Shown: piece by piece, positions 8,730 through 17,836 of the stretch
Layout: every line of letters starts with the position of its first letter
Position numbering within the stretch: position 1 is the first letter of the stretch
Source: an uncultured Hyphomicrobiales bacterium
GTDB lineage: Bacteria; Pseudomonadota; Alphaproteobacteria; Rhizobiales; Xanthobacteraceae
Assembly (NCBI GenBank): GCA_903885555.1
Contig: CAISIV010000018.1
Coordinates: forward strand, 49,049-113,048
DNA: 64,000 nt
Direction of reading: 5' to 3'
The notes under the pieces: generated by a model
What the model saw: only the letters and a program-made list of their open reading frames with translations
What the model was told of the DNA's origin: nothing
Database searches by the model: none
Program-made: the position numbers and the translations under genes

Positions 8730-9953
8730 ATGGAAGTAGCGATCATCGGCGGCGGGATTTGCGGCCTCGCTCTCGCACTCAATCTGCACAAGCGCGGCAT
8801 TGCCTCGCGCATTTACGAACGCGCGCCGGAGATCAAGCCGCTCGGGGTCGGCATCACGCTGCTGCCGCATGCGATGCGCGAATTCACCGCGTTGGGCGTT
8901 GGCGACCTGTTGCTCAAGGCCGGCATCGAGAACCGCGAGAGCGCTTTCTTCAATCGCTTCGGCCAACTGATCTACAAGGAAGAACGCGGACTGTTCGCCG
9001 GCTATCAATTTCCGGAAGTCGGTATCCATCGCGGCACGTTGCATCTCATATTGTTTGAAGCCGCAAAGACGAAGCTTGGCAGCGACGCCATCGTGCTCGA
9101 CCACGAGTGCACCAGCGTCGAGCAGGACGACAATGGCGTTACGATTCATTTCAAGGACCGCGACAGCGTGCGCGCCGACGTGGCCATCGCCTGCGACGGC
9201 ATCAACTCGCCGATCCGCAAACAATTTTATCCGGACGACAAGCTTGCCTTCGCCGGCATCAATACCTGGCGCGGCGTGACGCGGCGCAAACCGATCCTCG
9301 ATGGCCGGACTTACATGCGGGTCGGATCTATTTTCACCGGCAAGATGGTGATCTATCCGATCGTCGACAATATCGACGACGAGGGCCGCCAGCTCATCAA
9401 TTGGATGGCCGAGATCAAGGGGGATTCCCCACTTCAGAACGACTGGAATAAGCCCGGACAACTCACGGATTTCCTCTCGATCTACGAGAACTGGCGCTTC
9501 GACTGGCTCGACGTCGGCCAGATGATCCGCGACGCCGACCAGATCCTGGAATATCCGATGGTCGACAAGGACCCGATCGATACCTGGACATTCGGCCGGG
9601 TGACGCTGGCCGGCGACGCCGCCCACCCGATGTATCCGCGCGGCTCGAACGGCGCGGCGCAGGCCGCCATCGACGCCCGCACGCTGGCGGACCTGCTGCG
9701 CAACCACACCGACCCGCGCGACGCTCTCAAGGCCTACGAGGCCGAGCGCGCCCAGACGGCGGCCAAAGTGGTGCGCACCAACCGGGAATTCCCGCCGGAT
9801 TTCATTAATATCAAGGTCGAGGAACTGGTCGGCGACAAGCCCTTCGAGAACCTCGACAAATTCATCACCCAGGACGAATTGAAGGCGCTATCGGACAATT
9901 ACAAACGGATCGCCGGTTTCGCGCTTTCCGACGTCACGCCGCGGAACTTTTAG
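8730..9953 (+). CDS. FAD-dependent monooxygenase (PhzS/salicylate hydroxylase-like)
   Basis: A 407-residue class A flavoprotein monooxygenase. The N-terminal FAD motif MEVAIIGGGICGLALALNL starts the protein, the DG motif VAIACDGINSPIRKQF lies near residues 152-167, and the GD motif VTLAGDAAHPMYPRGSNGA near 291-309; the MYPRGSNGA wording is typical of the PhzS-like branch. In-frame sequence extends to 8667, but ATG 8730 places the Rossmann strand at the N-terminus and has AAGGA upstream, so it is preferred. Divergent from the PcaC-like gene. Expected to hydroxylate or oxidatively decarboxylate an aromatic acid using NAD(P)H; substrate unknown. Confidence 0.87.
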   Translation: MEVAIIGGGICGLALALNLHKRGIASRIYERAPEIKPLGVGITLLPHAMREFTALGVGDLLLKAGIENRESAFFNRFGQLIYKEERGLFAGYQFPEVGIHRGTLHLILFEAAKTKLGSDAIVLDHECTSVEQDDNGVTIHFKDRDSVRADVAIACDGINSPIRKQFYPDDKLAFAGINTWRGVTRRKPILDGRTYMRVGSIFTGKMVIYPIVDNIDDEGRQLINWMAEIKGDSPLQNDWNKPGQLTDFLSIYENWRFDWLDVGQMIRDADQILEYPMVDKDPIDTWTFGRVTLAGDAAHPMYPRGSNGAAQAAIDARTLADLLRNHTDPRDALKAYEAERAQTAAKVVRTNREFPPDFINIKVEELVGDKPFENLDKFITQDELKALSDNYKRIAGFALSDVTPRNF

Positions 9954-10119
9954 CCGGACATTTAGTTGAATTATCTCAATGGCTTGCGCTGCCGTTGATG
10001 ATTTGCCCCGGATTTCCCCGTAATCCCGGCAAGCACAGGTTTTCGCACCGCCACACGTTTATCGGATAGGCCAGGCATTACTATGGACGGACCTTCCGGA
10101 TGGCGGCATTCAAACCTCA

Positions 10120-10713
10120 ATGGCTGACAGCGACGACGCCACTGACCCAGCGCGCATCGACGAAGCGCGCAGAGACGAAGCGCTTATGGCCCAGGTCGCG
10201 CGTGGCGATGAGGCGGCGTTCCGCCAGCTCACCCGGCGCCATCTGCCGGCCATGGTCGGGCTTGCCCGGCGCGTTCTCGGCAATGCCGCCGACGCCGAAG
10301 ATGTCGCACAGGAAGCCATGCTGCGTGTCTGGACGCATGCACCGCATTGGCAGCCGCTCGCGGCATTCCGCACCTGGCTTACGCGCATCGTGGTCAACCT
10401 CTGTCTCGACCGCAAACGCCGCAAGCCCTGGGTCGCGCTCGACGCCGCCGGCGAAATCGTCGATCCGACACCAGGCATTCCGGAAATCGCCGAACGAAAT
10501 GAGCGCGAGCATGCCCTCACCGCGGCGATTGCCGAACTGCCGGACCGCCAGCGCACCGCCATCCTCCTCACCTACAGCGAGGGCATGAGCAATGCGCAGG
10601 TCGCCGAAGCGCTCGATACGTCGGTGTCCGCAGTGGAAACCTTATTGATACGCGGCAAAAAAAGTCTGCGCGCCAAACTGGGCGCCATGATCGACGGGGA
10701 CGAAGACCAATGA
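10120..10713 (+). CDS. ECF-family RNA polymerase sigma factor
   Basis: A 197-residue extracytoplasmic-function sigma factor. Region 2 spans about residues 30-95 (RRHLPAMVGLARRVLGNAAD, then AEDVAQEAMLRVW and the FRTWLTRIVVNLCLDRKRR core) and region 4 about 130-187 (LPDRQRTAILLTYSEGMSNA, then QVAEALDTSVSAVETLLIRG), so both promoter-binding domains are intact. It heads a three-gene unit with ATGA overlaps to a membrane protein and a periplasmic sensor, an arrangement like cnrYXH, although here sigma comes first. The efflux operon that starts about 60 bases after this unit is the likely target. No convincing ECF promoter pair could be fixed by eye in the 166 bases upstream. Confidence 0.92.
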   Translation: MADSDDATDPARIDEARRDEALMAQVARGDEAAFRQLTRRHLPAMVGLARRVLGNAADAEDVAQEAMLRVWTHAPHWQPLAAFRTWLTRIVVNLCLDRKRRKPWVALDAAGEIVDPTPGIPEIAERNEREHALTAAIAELPDRQRTAILLTYSEGMSNAQVAEALDTSVSAVETLLIRGKKSLRAKLGAMIDGDEDQ

Positions 10714-11078
10714 ACGAAAATAAAATGGACGACACACAGTTCGAGCAATTGCTCAAAACCGCCTTGAAGCCCGGTCCCTCCGCGCAGCGCGACGATCAGG
10801 CCGCGGCAGATCGCGTGCTCAAGCGTCTGGCCGGTCCGCTGCCGCGCCAGCAGATGGCGTGGTGGCGTCTGCCCGCGGTGCTGCTCGATTGGGAATTCGC
10901 CCCGGCCTGGCCGCGCGTCGCCGCGCTGGCCACCTGTGCCGCGCTTGGTTTTGCCATCGGCCTCATCGGCATCGACCGGCAGGTCGATACCGCCGACGCG
11001 GCGCTGGCCTATGTCAGCCGCGCCGACATCGCCGCCGGCCTGTTTGAAGGCGAATTGCCGCACGGAGAACGGCGATGA
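10710..11078 (+). CDS. Single-span membrane protein, probable anti-sigma factor
   Basis: A 122-residue protein with no family I can name with certainty. The first 70 residues are soluble and charged, with a helical DDTQFEQLLKTALKPGP segment at 7-23. One membrane helix lies at about 70-92 (VAALATCAALGFAIGLIGI), followed by about 30 periplasmic residues. That topology, its 4-base overlap with the sigma gene and with the following sensor gene, matches CnrY-like anti-sigma proteins: a cytoplasmic sigma-binding part tethered to the membrane. An alternative start exists at codon 6 (MDDTQ). The anti-sigma role is inference from context. Confidence 0.72.
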   Translation: MNENKMDDTQFEQLLKTALKPGPSAQRDDQAAADRVLKRLAGPLPRQQMAWWRLPAVLLDWEFAPAWPRVAALATCAALGFAIGLIGIDRQVDTADAALAYVSRADIAAGLFEGELPHGERR

Positions 11079-11557
11079 GCACCCTGCAACTGTCGCCATC
11101 GATGATGGCGCGCGGCTCGTCGCGCTGGCTGCTGCTCGGCTCGCTGGCGCTCAATTTGTTCTTCGTTGGTATCGCGGTAGCACTGGCGATCCGCGCTCCG
11201 GCGCCGCCATCCTGGGACCGCAATGTCTTCGTGCGTGTCGACCGTATCGCCGCCAGCTTGCCGCCGGCCGACGCCGACCTGTTGCGCGGCCAGATCAAGG
11301 CCAACCGCGACAATATCGAGACGACGCAATCCGGTTACCGGTCGGCTCAGGATACGATCCGCACCATGCTGCGCCAGGAGCCGTTCGATGTGGCGGCCGT
11401 GCAGGCGGCGATGGCGAAAGCCCGGCTCGCGCGGCAGAATTTCGACCAGTCCATCCAGGCTGTTTTCGCCACGACTGCGGCGCAAATGTCGCCTGCCGGA
11501 CGCCAGGCTCTGGCCGACTGGCCGCCAGGCCGGAAAACAGCGGGAAACCCACAATAA
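11075..11557 (+). CDS. Periplasmic sensor of the heavy-metal-resistance (CnrX/Spy-like) family
   Basis: A 160-residue membrane-anchored periplasmic protein. A single N-terminal helix at about 19-41 (WLLLGSLALNLFFVGIAVAL) anchors it; the rest is a long helical hairpin (ADADLLRGQIKANRDNIETT, then MLRQEPFDVAAVQAAMAKAR and LSP-type SPAGRQALADW), the pattern of Pfam Metal_resist proteins such as CnrX, and of the Spy/CpxP fold. No histidine or cysteine occurs anywhere in the protein, so the metal ligands of CnrX are absent. It overlaps the one-helix protein by 4 bases. I infer that it senses envelope stress or an efflux substrate and works through the anti-sigma protein. Confidence 0.8.
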   Translation: MSTLQLSPSMMARGSSRWLLLGSLALNLFFVGIAVALAIRAPAPPSWDRNVFVRVDRIAASLPPADADLLRGQIKANRDNIETTQSGYRSAQDTIRTMLRQEPFDVAAVQAAMAKARLARQNFDQSIQAVFATTAAQMSPAGRQALADWPPGRKTAGNPQ

Positions 11558-11621
11558 TTGCGATGCTTAAGCGACGTTCTGGGCTAGTTTCTCCCTCGCC
11601 CAAAGTGGCTTCAGTCAGTCT

Positions 11622-13112
11622 TTGAAAGTTTTCGTTATGCGTAGTTGTTGTGGTGTTGAGTGGCGGCAAGGAAAGCGGGATGGAACGCGAGATGGAACTC
11701 TTGCGGGCTCTCGCTCGTTGCGAACCATGCTGCTGGGTTTGTGCCTCACGCTGCCGCTCGGTGGCTGCCTTCTGACGGACAAGCCCGAACCCGGGCTCGA
11801 CATTCCGCAAACCTATGACCGCAGCTCGCCCAATCCGGCGATCGCCGAAGCGGCGCTGCCGCCGCTGGACTGGTGGCGCGGCTTCCGCTCACGTGAACTC
11901 TCCGAAATCATCGAAGAGGCGCGCGCCGCCAACCTCGACATTGCCGCAGCCGTCGCCCGCATCGTGCAGGCCGACGCGCAGGCGCGCATCGCCGGTTCGG
12001 CCCTGCTGCCGGTCGTCGACCTCGACGGCAACGCCACGCGCTCGCATGCCGCGGAGACCAATACCAAGGTGGTGCGCGCGTCCTTGACCGCAAGCTACGA
12101 GATTGATTTCTGGGGCAAGAACCGCGCGGCGCTGCGCGCTGCCGAACAAGCCGCCGTCGCCAGCCGCTACGATCGTGAAGTCATCGGCCTGTCCACCGTG
12201 GCTGCTGCCGCCAATGCCTATTTCCAGGTGCTCGCGGCGCAGGACCGCCTGCAGGTCAATCGCGAGAACGTCGCCAGCGCCAGCCGCGTGCTCAATCTGA
12301 TCCAGCAGCGGTTGAACGCCGGTACGGCGTCCGCGCTCGACACCGCGCAGCAGGAATCCCTGCTCAATACGCAGCGCGCTGCGCTGCCATCTCTCGAACA
12401 ATCACTGACGCAAAACCGCAACGCACTGGCCCTGTTGCTGGCGCGCTCACCGGAGAGCGTGCGCATCCGGGGCGGCTCATTACGCAGTATTTCGTATCCG
12501 CGTGTGACGCCCGGGTTGCCGTCCGAGCTTCTGGCACAACGCCCCGACATCCGTGAGGCCGAAGCCCTGCTCGCCGCCGCCAATGCCAATGTCGAGAATG
12601 CCCGCGCGCAATTCCTGCCCAGCATCTCCATCACCGGCGAAGGTGGCTATTCCAGTGCAGTGCTCAAGACGCTGCTGCGGCCGGAGTCCGCGCTGTACAA
12701 TGTCGGCGTCGGCCTGACGCAACCGATCTTTGACGGGCTGCGGCTTCAGGGAAATCTGGATCTGACAAAAGGCCGTCAAGACGAACTGCTGCAGAACTAT
12801 CGCAAGTCGGTCATTTCCGGTTTTGTCGACGTCGAAAATGCGCTCGATGCCGTTCGGCAGGCGAGTTTGCGTGAACGCCTGCAACGCGAGGTCGTCACCA
12901 GTTCGCAGCGCGCCTTCGACATTTCGGAACAGCGCCTGAACCAGGGCACCATCGATCTGGTCACCGTGCTGCAGACCCAGCAGACCCTGTTTCAGGCGCA
13001 AGACAATCTGGTGCAGGCGCGGCTCGCCCATGTGCAGGCGATCGTCAGCCTCTATCAGGCACTTGGCGGCGGCTGGCTGCCGAAGCCGGTGGAGGCTTTA
13101 AATGCACGGTGA
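11622..13112 (+). CDS. Outer-membrane efflux lipoprotein, NodT family
   Basis: TolC-like outer-membrane channel subunit for the RND pumps downstream. A lipobox LPLGGC puts the acylated cysteine at residue 49 if translation starts at TTG 11622; ATG 11637 and ATG 11727 are alternatives, and the last would put the hydrophobic signal sequence at the very start. None has a strong Shine-Dalgarno sequence, so the start is uncertain. Two OEP repeats follow (about residues 100-280 and 300-490); the family motif PSELLAQRPDIREAEALLAA lies near 305-324 and RAQFLPSISITGEGGYSS near 331-348. The stop overlaps the adaptor gene by 11 bases. First gene of a four-gene tripartite efflux operon. Confidence 0.9.
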   Translation: MKVFVMRSCCGVEWRQGKRDGTRDGTLAGSRSLRTMLLGLCLTLPLGGCLLTDKPEPGLDIPQTYDRSSPNPAIAEAALPPLDWWRGFRSRELSEIIEEARAANLDIAAAVARIVQADAQARIAGSALLPVVDLDGNATRSHAAETNTKVVRASLTASYEIDFWGKNRAALRAAEQAAVASRYDREVIGLSTVAAAANAYFQVLAAQDRLQVNRENVASASRVLNLIQQRLNAGTASALDTAQQESLLNTQRAALPSLEQSLTQNRNALALLLARSPESVRIRGGSLRSISYPRVTPGLPSELLAQRPDIREAEALLAAANANVENARAQFLPSISITGEGGYSSAVLKTLLRPESALYNVGVGLTQPIFDGLRLQGNLDLTKGRQDELLQNYRKSVISGFVDVENALDAVRQASLRERLQREVVTSSQRAFDISEQRLNQGTIDLVTVLQTQQTLFQAQDNLVQARLAHVQAIVSLYQALGGGWLPKPVEALNAR

Positions 13113-14442
13113 GCTGCCCAAGCAACTGATACAGGGTGCAACGCGGGATAAACGCCGCGTATTCGTCATTGGTCTGATCGTCATCGCGATCGCCGCGGCG
13201 CTGATCTATTACTTCACCGGTTCGACCGAAACGCAACGCCGCAGCCGCTTCGGTGGCGAAGGCGGTCCGGTGCCGGTGCTTGTCGCGCCGGCCGCCAAGG
13301 CCGACGTCCCGGTCTATCTCGACGCGGTCGGCACCACCAAGGCGCTCAACACCGTGACGGTGAAGGCGCAGGTCGACGGCAAGCTGATCGAAGTCGCCTT
13401 CAAGGAAGGTCAGGACGTCAAGCGCGGCGACGTGCTGGCCCGTATCGACCCGACCACCTACAAGGCCGCGCTCGATCAGGCCGTCGCCAAGAAGGCCCAG
13501 GATCAGGCGCTGCTCGCCAATGCCAAGAACGACCTGGCGCGTTACGAACAGCTCGCCGCCACCAACGCCATCAATCGCCAGCAGGCCGACACGCAGAAAT
13601 CGCTGGTCGCGCAATATACCGCGCAAGTCGATTCCGATCAGGGCGCGATCGAAAGCGCGCAGGCGACGTTGGCTTACGCCACCATCCGCTCGCCGCTCGA
13701 CGGCCGCACCGGCATCCGTCAGGTCGACGAAGGCAATATCGTGCGAGCATCCGACGCCACCGGCGTCGTGACGCTGACGCAGCTGCAACCGATCTCGGTG
13801 CTGTTCAACCTGCCGCAGCAGGAGATCAGCCGCGTCAACACTGCCTTCAGCAGAGGGCCGCTAACCGTCGACGCCTTGCGCTCCGATAATGACGCCGTGG
13901 TCGACAGCGGCACCTTGAGCGTGGTCGACAATCAGGTCGACTCCACCACCGGCACGGTCAAGCTCAAGGCCGAATTCCCCAATGCCACGCTGCAACTCTG
14001 GCCCGGCCAGTTCGTCAATATCCGGCTGCTGATCGACACGCTCAAGCAGGTCGTGACGATCCCGACCGGCGCGGTGCAGCGCGGGCCGACCGGCACTTTC
14101 GTCTACGTCGTCAAAGACGAAAACGCCGTAACGATCCGCCCGATCACCGTGCAAAAGCAGGACGAAAACCAGACCGTCGTGTCGAAGGGCCTGGAATCCG
14201 GCGAGCGCGTCGTCACCACCGGCTTCGCGCGCCTGACCGACAACGCCAAGATCGCAATCAGCAGCGGCGACGGCACGGCCGCGCCCGGCGTCAACCGCCA
14301 GCGCGGCACGCGCACACCGGGCGAAAAGAGCGACCGCAAACGGGGCAGCGGCGAGACATCACCGAACGCATTGCAAGGTGCGTCTCCTGGCGGCGCGGCA
14401 CCCGGCACCACACCGAGCGCACCGCCCGCCGCGCCGAAGTGA
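13102..14442 (+). CDS. RND efflux periplasmic adaptor (MdtA-like)
   Basis: A 446-residue membrane-fusion protein that links the RND pumps to the NodT channel. Membrane anchor at about 19-40 (VFVIGLIVIAIAAALIYYF); lipoyl half-motifs TVTVKAQVDGKLIEVAFKEG (about 87-106) and LAYATIRSPLDGRTGIRQVD (about 190-209) flank a helical hairpin; beta-barrel and membrane-proximal domains follow, ending near 390. Residues 393-446 are a Gly/Pro/Ala/Arg-rich tail unlikely to be folded. It overlaps the NodT gene by 11 bases and is 10 bases before the first pump, so it belongs to one mRNA with both. Confidence 0.93.
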   Translation: MHGELPKQLIQGATRDKRRVFVIGLIVIAIAAALIYYFTGSTETQRRSRFGGEGGPVPVLVAPAAKADVPVYLDAVGTTKALNTVTVKAQVDGKLIEVAFKEGQDVKRGDVLARIDPTTYKAALDQAVAKKAQDQALLANAKNDLARYEQLAATNAINRQQADTQKSLVAQYTAQVDSDQGAIESAQATLAYATIRSPLDGRTGIRQVDEGNIVRASDATGVVTLTQLQPISVLFNLPQQEISRVNTAFSRGPLTVDALRSDNDAVVDSGTLSVVDNQVDSTTGTVKLKAEFPNATLQLWPGQFVNIRLLIDTLKQVVTIPTGAVQRGPTGTFVYVVKDENAVTIRPITVQKQDENQTVVSKGLESGERVVTTGFARLTDNAKIAISSGDGTAAPGVNRQRGTRTPGEKSDRKRGSGETSPNALQGASPGGAAPGTTPSAPPAAPK

Positions 14443-14452
14443 GGGAGCGCGC

Positions 14453-17400
14453 ATGAGCGTCTCCTCGCCTTTCATTCATCGTCCGATCGCCACGTCGCTC
14501 CTTGGCGTCGCCGTCATGCTGGGCGGCGCGCTGGGCTACTGGTGGCTGCCGGTGTCGGCGCTGCCGCAGGTCGACTTCCCGTCGATCCAGGTGACGACGC
14601 AACTGCCGGGCGCCAATCCCGACACGATCTCCGCGCTGGTGACCTCGCCGCTGGAAACCCAGTTCGGCAAGATCCCAGCGATGCAGGCGATGACCTCGTC
14701 GAGCTCGTTCGGCATCAGCCAGATCACACTGCAATTCGACCTGTCGCGCGATATCGATGCCGCGGCGCAGGACGTGCAGTCTGCCATCAATGCCGCCGGT
14801 TCAACGCTGCCGAAAAACCTGCCCTACCCGCCGCTGTATTCGAAAGTGAACCCGGCTGACGCGCCGATCATCACGCTGGCGCTGACGTCGAAGACCGTCG
14901 ACCAGCGCAGTTTGAGCGACATGGCCGACACCATCATGGCGCCGCGGCTGTCGGAAGTGACCGGCGTCGGCCGCGTCTCGGTGCAAGGCGGCATCCGCCC
15001 GGCAATCCGCATCCAGGCCGATCTGTCGCGGCTCGCCGCCTACGGTATCGCGTTGGAGGATCTGCGCACGGCCATTGTCGGCGCCAACGTCGCCGGCGCC
15101 AAAGGAGCGCTCGACGGCGCGCATCAGTCCTACACCATCGCCGCCAACGACCAGATTACCAGCGCGGCGGCTTACAAGGCGATTACCGTGGCGTTCCGCA
15201 ACGGCGCGCCGGTTCTCCTCAGCGATGTCGCCGACGTGGTGGACGGGCTGGAGAACACCAAAGTCGGTGCCTCCTACGCTGGCGGGCCAGCCATCGTCAT
15301 CGACGTGCAGCGCCAGCCCGGCGCCAATGTGATCGAGACCGTGCAGCGCGTGCAGGCCGAATTGCCGCGGCTGCGGCGATCGATTCCCGCGGGCGCCCAG
15401 CTCACCGTCATCAACGACCGCACCACCACCATCCGCGCCTCGATCCACGACGTGCAGTTCACGCTGGTGCTGTCGATCGCGCTCGTCGTGCTGGTGGTTT
15501 TGGTGTTCCTGCGCACCATACGCGCCACCATCATCGCCGGCGTGGCGCTGCCGCTGTCGCTGATCGCGACCTTCGGCGTGATGTGGTTCTGCGGATTCTC
15601 GCTCGACAATTTGTCGCTGATGGCGCTGACCATCGGCACCGGCTTCGTGGTCGACGACGCCATCGTCATGATCGAGAACATCGTCCGCCATATCGAGGAC
15701 GGCGAAAGCCCGCTGGAAGCAGCCCTCAAAGGTGCCAAGGAAATCGGCTTTACGGTAATTTCGCTGACCTTATCGCTAATCGCGGTGTTCATCCCGCTGC
15801 TGTTCATGACGGGCCTCGTCGGCCGCATGTTCCGCGAATTCGCCCTGACCCTGACTATCGCCGTCGTTGCGTCAGCCGTCGTCTCGCTGACGCTGACGCC
15901 GATGATGTGCGGCCGGCTGCTGCGGTCGCACGGCACCGAGCGCAAACCTGGACCGTTGTCGGAACGCTTCAACGGCTACGTCGAACGCACCATCGAGCTC
16001 TATCACCAGAGCCTGCTGTGGGTGCTCAAGCGCCAGCGCGCGACGCTCTGGGTAACGCTGGCGACGCTGGCCGCTACGATCTTCCTCTACATCGTCATGC
16101 CGAAGGGCTTCCTGCCGCTGCAGGATACCGGCGTGATCACTGCGGTCACCGAAGCCGGCACCGACGTATCGTTCGCGGAAATGCAGCGCCGCCAGAAGCA
16201 GGTCGAGGACTTGCTCCGCGCCGACCCGGACGTCGTCAGCGTCGTGTCGGTGATCGGCGTCAGTACCCTGAATACGTCACCCAATGCCGGGCACATCTCG
16301 ATCACGCTGAAGCCGCGCGAAGAGCGCAGCAACCGCGTCGAGACCATCATCGGCCGGCTCAAGGACGCCGTCGGCCACCTGCCGGGCATGACGGTCTACT
16401 TCCAGGCGACGCAGGACATCCAGATTTCGACGCGTGCGGCCCGCGCGCAGTATCAGTACACGCTGGTCGGCACCGATTCCGCCGAAGTGGTCGAATGGGC
16501 CGACAGACTGACGCGCAAGCTGCGTAGCGAACCGCAATTCCGCGAAGTCGCATCCGAAGCGCAGGAAGGCGGGCCCCGCGTGCTGGTCGACGTCGACCGC
16601 GAACAGGCCGGCCGCCTTGGCGTGTCGATGCAGAGTATCACCGACACGCTCAACGATGCCTTCGGCCAGCGCCAGATTTCCACCATCTATGGCCAGGCCA
16701 ACCAGTATCGCGTCATCCTCGAGGCGCAGCCGCGCTATCTGCAGGACCCGACCTCGCTCGGCAAACTCTACGTCACCGGCGCCACCACCAGTAACGGCAC
16801 GGCGGCGACCGTGGCCAATACGGCGAGCGGTACGACGAATACCAACACCACCGCGACGCCGAACACCGTGACCGGCTCCAACCAGGTGCCGCTGTCGGCC
16901 TTTGCGCGCTTCACCTACACCTCGGCGCCGCTGACGATCGCGCATCAGGAGCAGTTCCCCTCCATCACCATCAGCTTCGACCTCGCGCCCGGCTATGCGC
17001 TGAGCGACGCAGTGACGCTGATCACCAAGGCACAGAATGACATCGGCATGCCGACCTCGGTGACCGGCACCTATTCGGGCGACGCCGCCGAATTCGCCAA
17101 ATCGCTGGCGGGCGAACCGTGGCTGCTGCTCGCCGCCGCCATCACGATCTACATCGTGCTCGGCGTGCTGTACGAAAGCTTCATCCACCCGCTGACCATT
17201 CTCTCCACGCTGCCTTCGGCCGGCGTCGGCGCGCTGCTGGCGCTGATGCTTTTTGGATATGATTTGTCGGTGATCGCGCTGATCGGCATCGTGCTGCTGA
17301 TGGGCATCGTGAAAAAGAACGCCATCCTGATGATCGACTTCGCGCTCGAGGCCGAGCGCAATGAAGGCATGTCGCCCGAGGAGTCCATCGTCCAGGCGGC

Positions 17401-17650
17401 GTTGCTGCGCTTCCGTCCGATCATGATGACGACGCTGGCCGCTCTGTTCGGCGCGCTGCCGCTGGCGCTGGAAGGCGGCACCGGCTCCGAACTGCGCAAT
17501 CCGCTCGGCGTCTCGATCGTCGGCGGCCTGCTGCTGAGCCAGTTGCTGACGCTCTACACCACGCCGGTGATCTACCTGTACATGGAACGGCTGCGCGCAC
17601 GGCTCAGCCCGTTGCCGCCGCGGGCGCCGCGCACTCAGCCGGCCGAGTAG
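14453..17650 (+). CDS. RND multidrug efflux permease, HAE-1 family (MdtB-like)
   Basis: A 1065-residue proton-driven inner-membrane pump with the full 12-helix, two-porter-domain RND layout. The proton-relay Asp pair of helix 4 is present in GFVVDDAIVMIEN near residues 398-410, and the matching helix 10 motif MGIVKKNAILMIDFA near 952-966. Start ATG 14453 follows the adaptor by 10 bases; the in-frame extension to 14378 lies inside the adaptor gene. Odd feature: residues about 777-810 are a Thr/Asn/Ala-rich low-complexity stretch in the second periplasmic region, absent from the second pump. With the second permease it likely forms an MdtBC-type heterotrimer exporting hydrophobic or bile-salt-like compounds. 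Confidence 0.94.
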   Translation: MSVSSPFIHRPIATSLLGVAVMLGGALGYWWLPVSALPQVDFPSIQVTTQLPGANPDTISALVTSPLETQFGKIPAMQAMTSSSSFGISQITLQFDLSRDIDAAAQDVQSAINAAGSTLPKNLPYPPLYSKVNPADAPIITLALTSKTVDQRSLSDMADTIMAPRLSEVTGVGRVSVQGGIRPAIRIQADLSRLAAYGIALEDLRTAIVGANVAGAKGALDGAHQSYTIAANDQITSAAAYKAITVAFRNGAPVLLSDVADVVDGLENTKVGASYAGGPAIVIDVQRQPGANVIETVQRVQAELPRLRRSIPAGAQLTVINDRTTTIRASIHDVQFTLVLSIALVVLVVLVFLRTIRATIIAGVALPLSLIATFGVMWFCGFSLDNLSLMALTIGTGFVVDDAIVMIENIVRHIEDGESPLEAALKGAKEIGFTVISLTLSLIAVFIPLLFMTGLVGRMFREFALTLTIAVVASAVVSLTLTPMMCGRLLRSHGTERKPGPLSERFNGYVERTIELYHQSLLWVLKRQRATLWVTLATLAATIFLYIVMPKGFLPLQDTGVITAVTEAGTDVSFAEMQRRQKQVEDLLRADPDVVSVVSVIGVSTLNTSPNAGHISITLKPREERSNRVETIIGRLKDAVGHLPGMTVYFQATQDIQISTRAARAQYQYTLVGTDSAEVVEWADRLTRKLRSEPQFREVASEAQEGGPRVLVDVDREQAGRLGVSMQSITDTLNDAFGQRQISTIYGQANQYRVILEAQPRYLQDPTSLGKLYVTGATTSNGTAATVANTASGTTNTNTTATPNTVTGSNQVPLSAFARFTYTSAPLTIAHQEQFPSITISFDLAPGYALSDAVTLITKAQNDIGMPTSVTGTYSGDAAEFAKSLAGEPWLLLAAAITIYIVLGVLYESFIHPLTILSTLPSAGVGALLALMLFGYDLSVIALIGIVLLMGIVKKNAILMIDFALEAERNEGMSPEESIVQAALLRFRPIMMTTLAALFGALPLALEGGTGSELRNPLGVSIVGGLLLSQLLTLYTTPVIYLYMERLRARLSPLPPRAPRTQPAE

Positions 17651-17690
17651 ACAGATGTCTGCAATCGCCAAGCGCCGAACTCTGAAGACT

Positions 17691-17786
17691 CCCCTCCCCC
17701 TTGTGGGGAGGGGTTGGGGGCGGGGGTCCGCAATGCGACCCTCGCAGCTACCCCCCTCCCTAACCTTCTCCCACAAGGGGAGAGGG
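17691..17786. repeat. Intergenic palindromic repeat between the two RND genes
   Basis: Two 37-base arms (17691-17727 and 17750-17786) are imperfect reverse complements of each other: C/G-rich blocks around the shared core TTGTGGGGAG / CTCCCACAA. Each arm also contains a smaller hairpin of its own. A related element occurs at 63141-63253, so this is a dispersed repeat of the REP-like kind common in Hyphomicrobiales. Here it separates two genes of one efflux operon and may act as an mRNA stability or attenuation element. Confidence 0.75.
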
Positions 17787-17836
17787 AATAGACCGGGGTT
17801 GCCTATCCGCTTTTCCTCTAGCGGCAGCCGCACGTC

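Noticed and set aside
16277-17833. A 518-codon minus-strand frame opposite the first RND pump
   Set aside because: Gln/Arg/His-rich shadow with no domain; the plus strand is an unambiguous RND permease.
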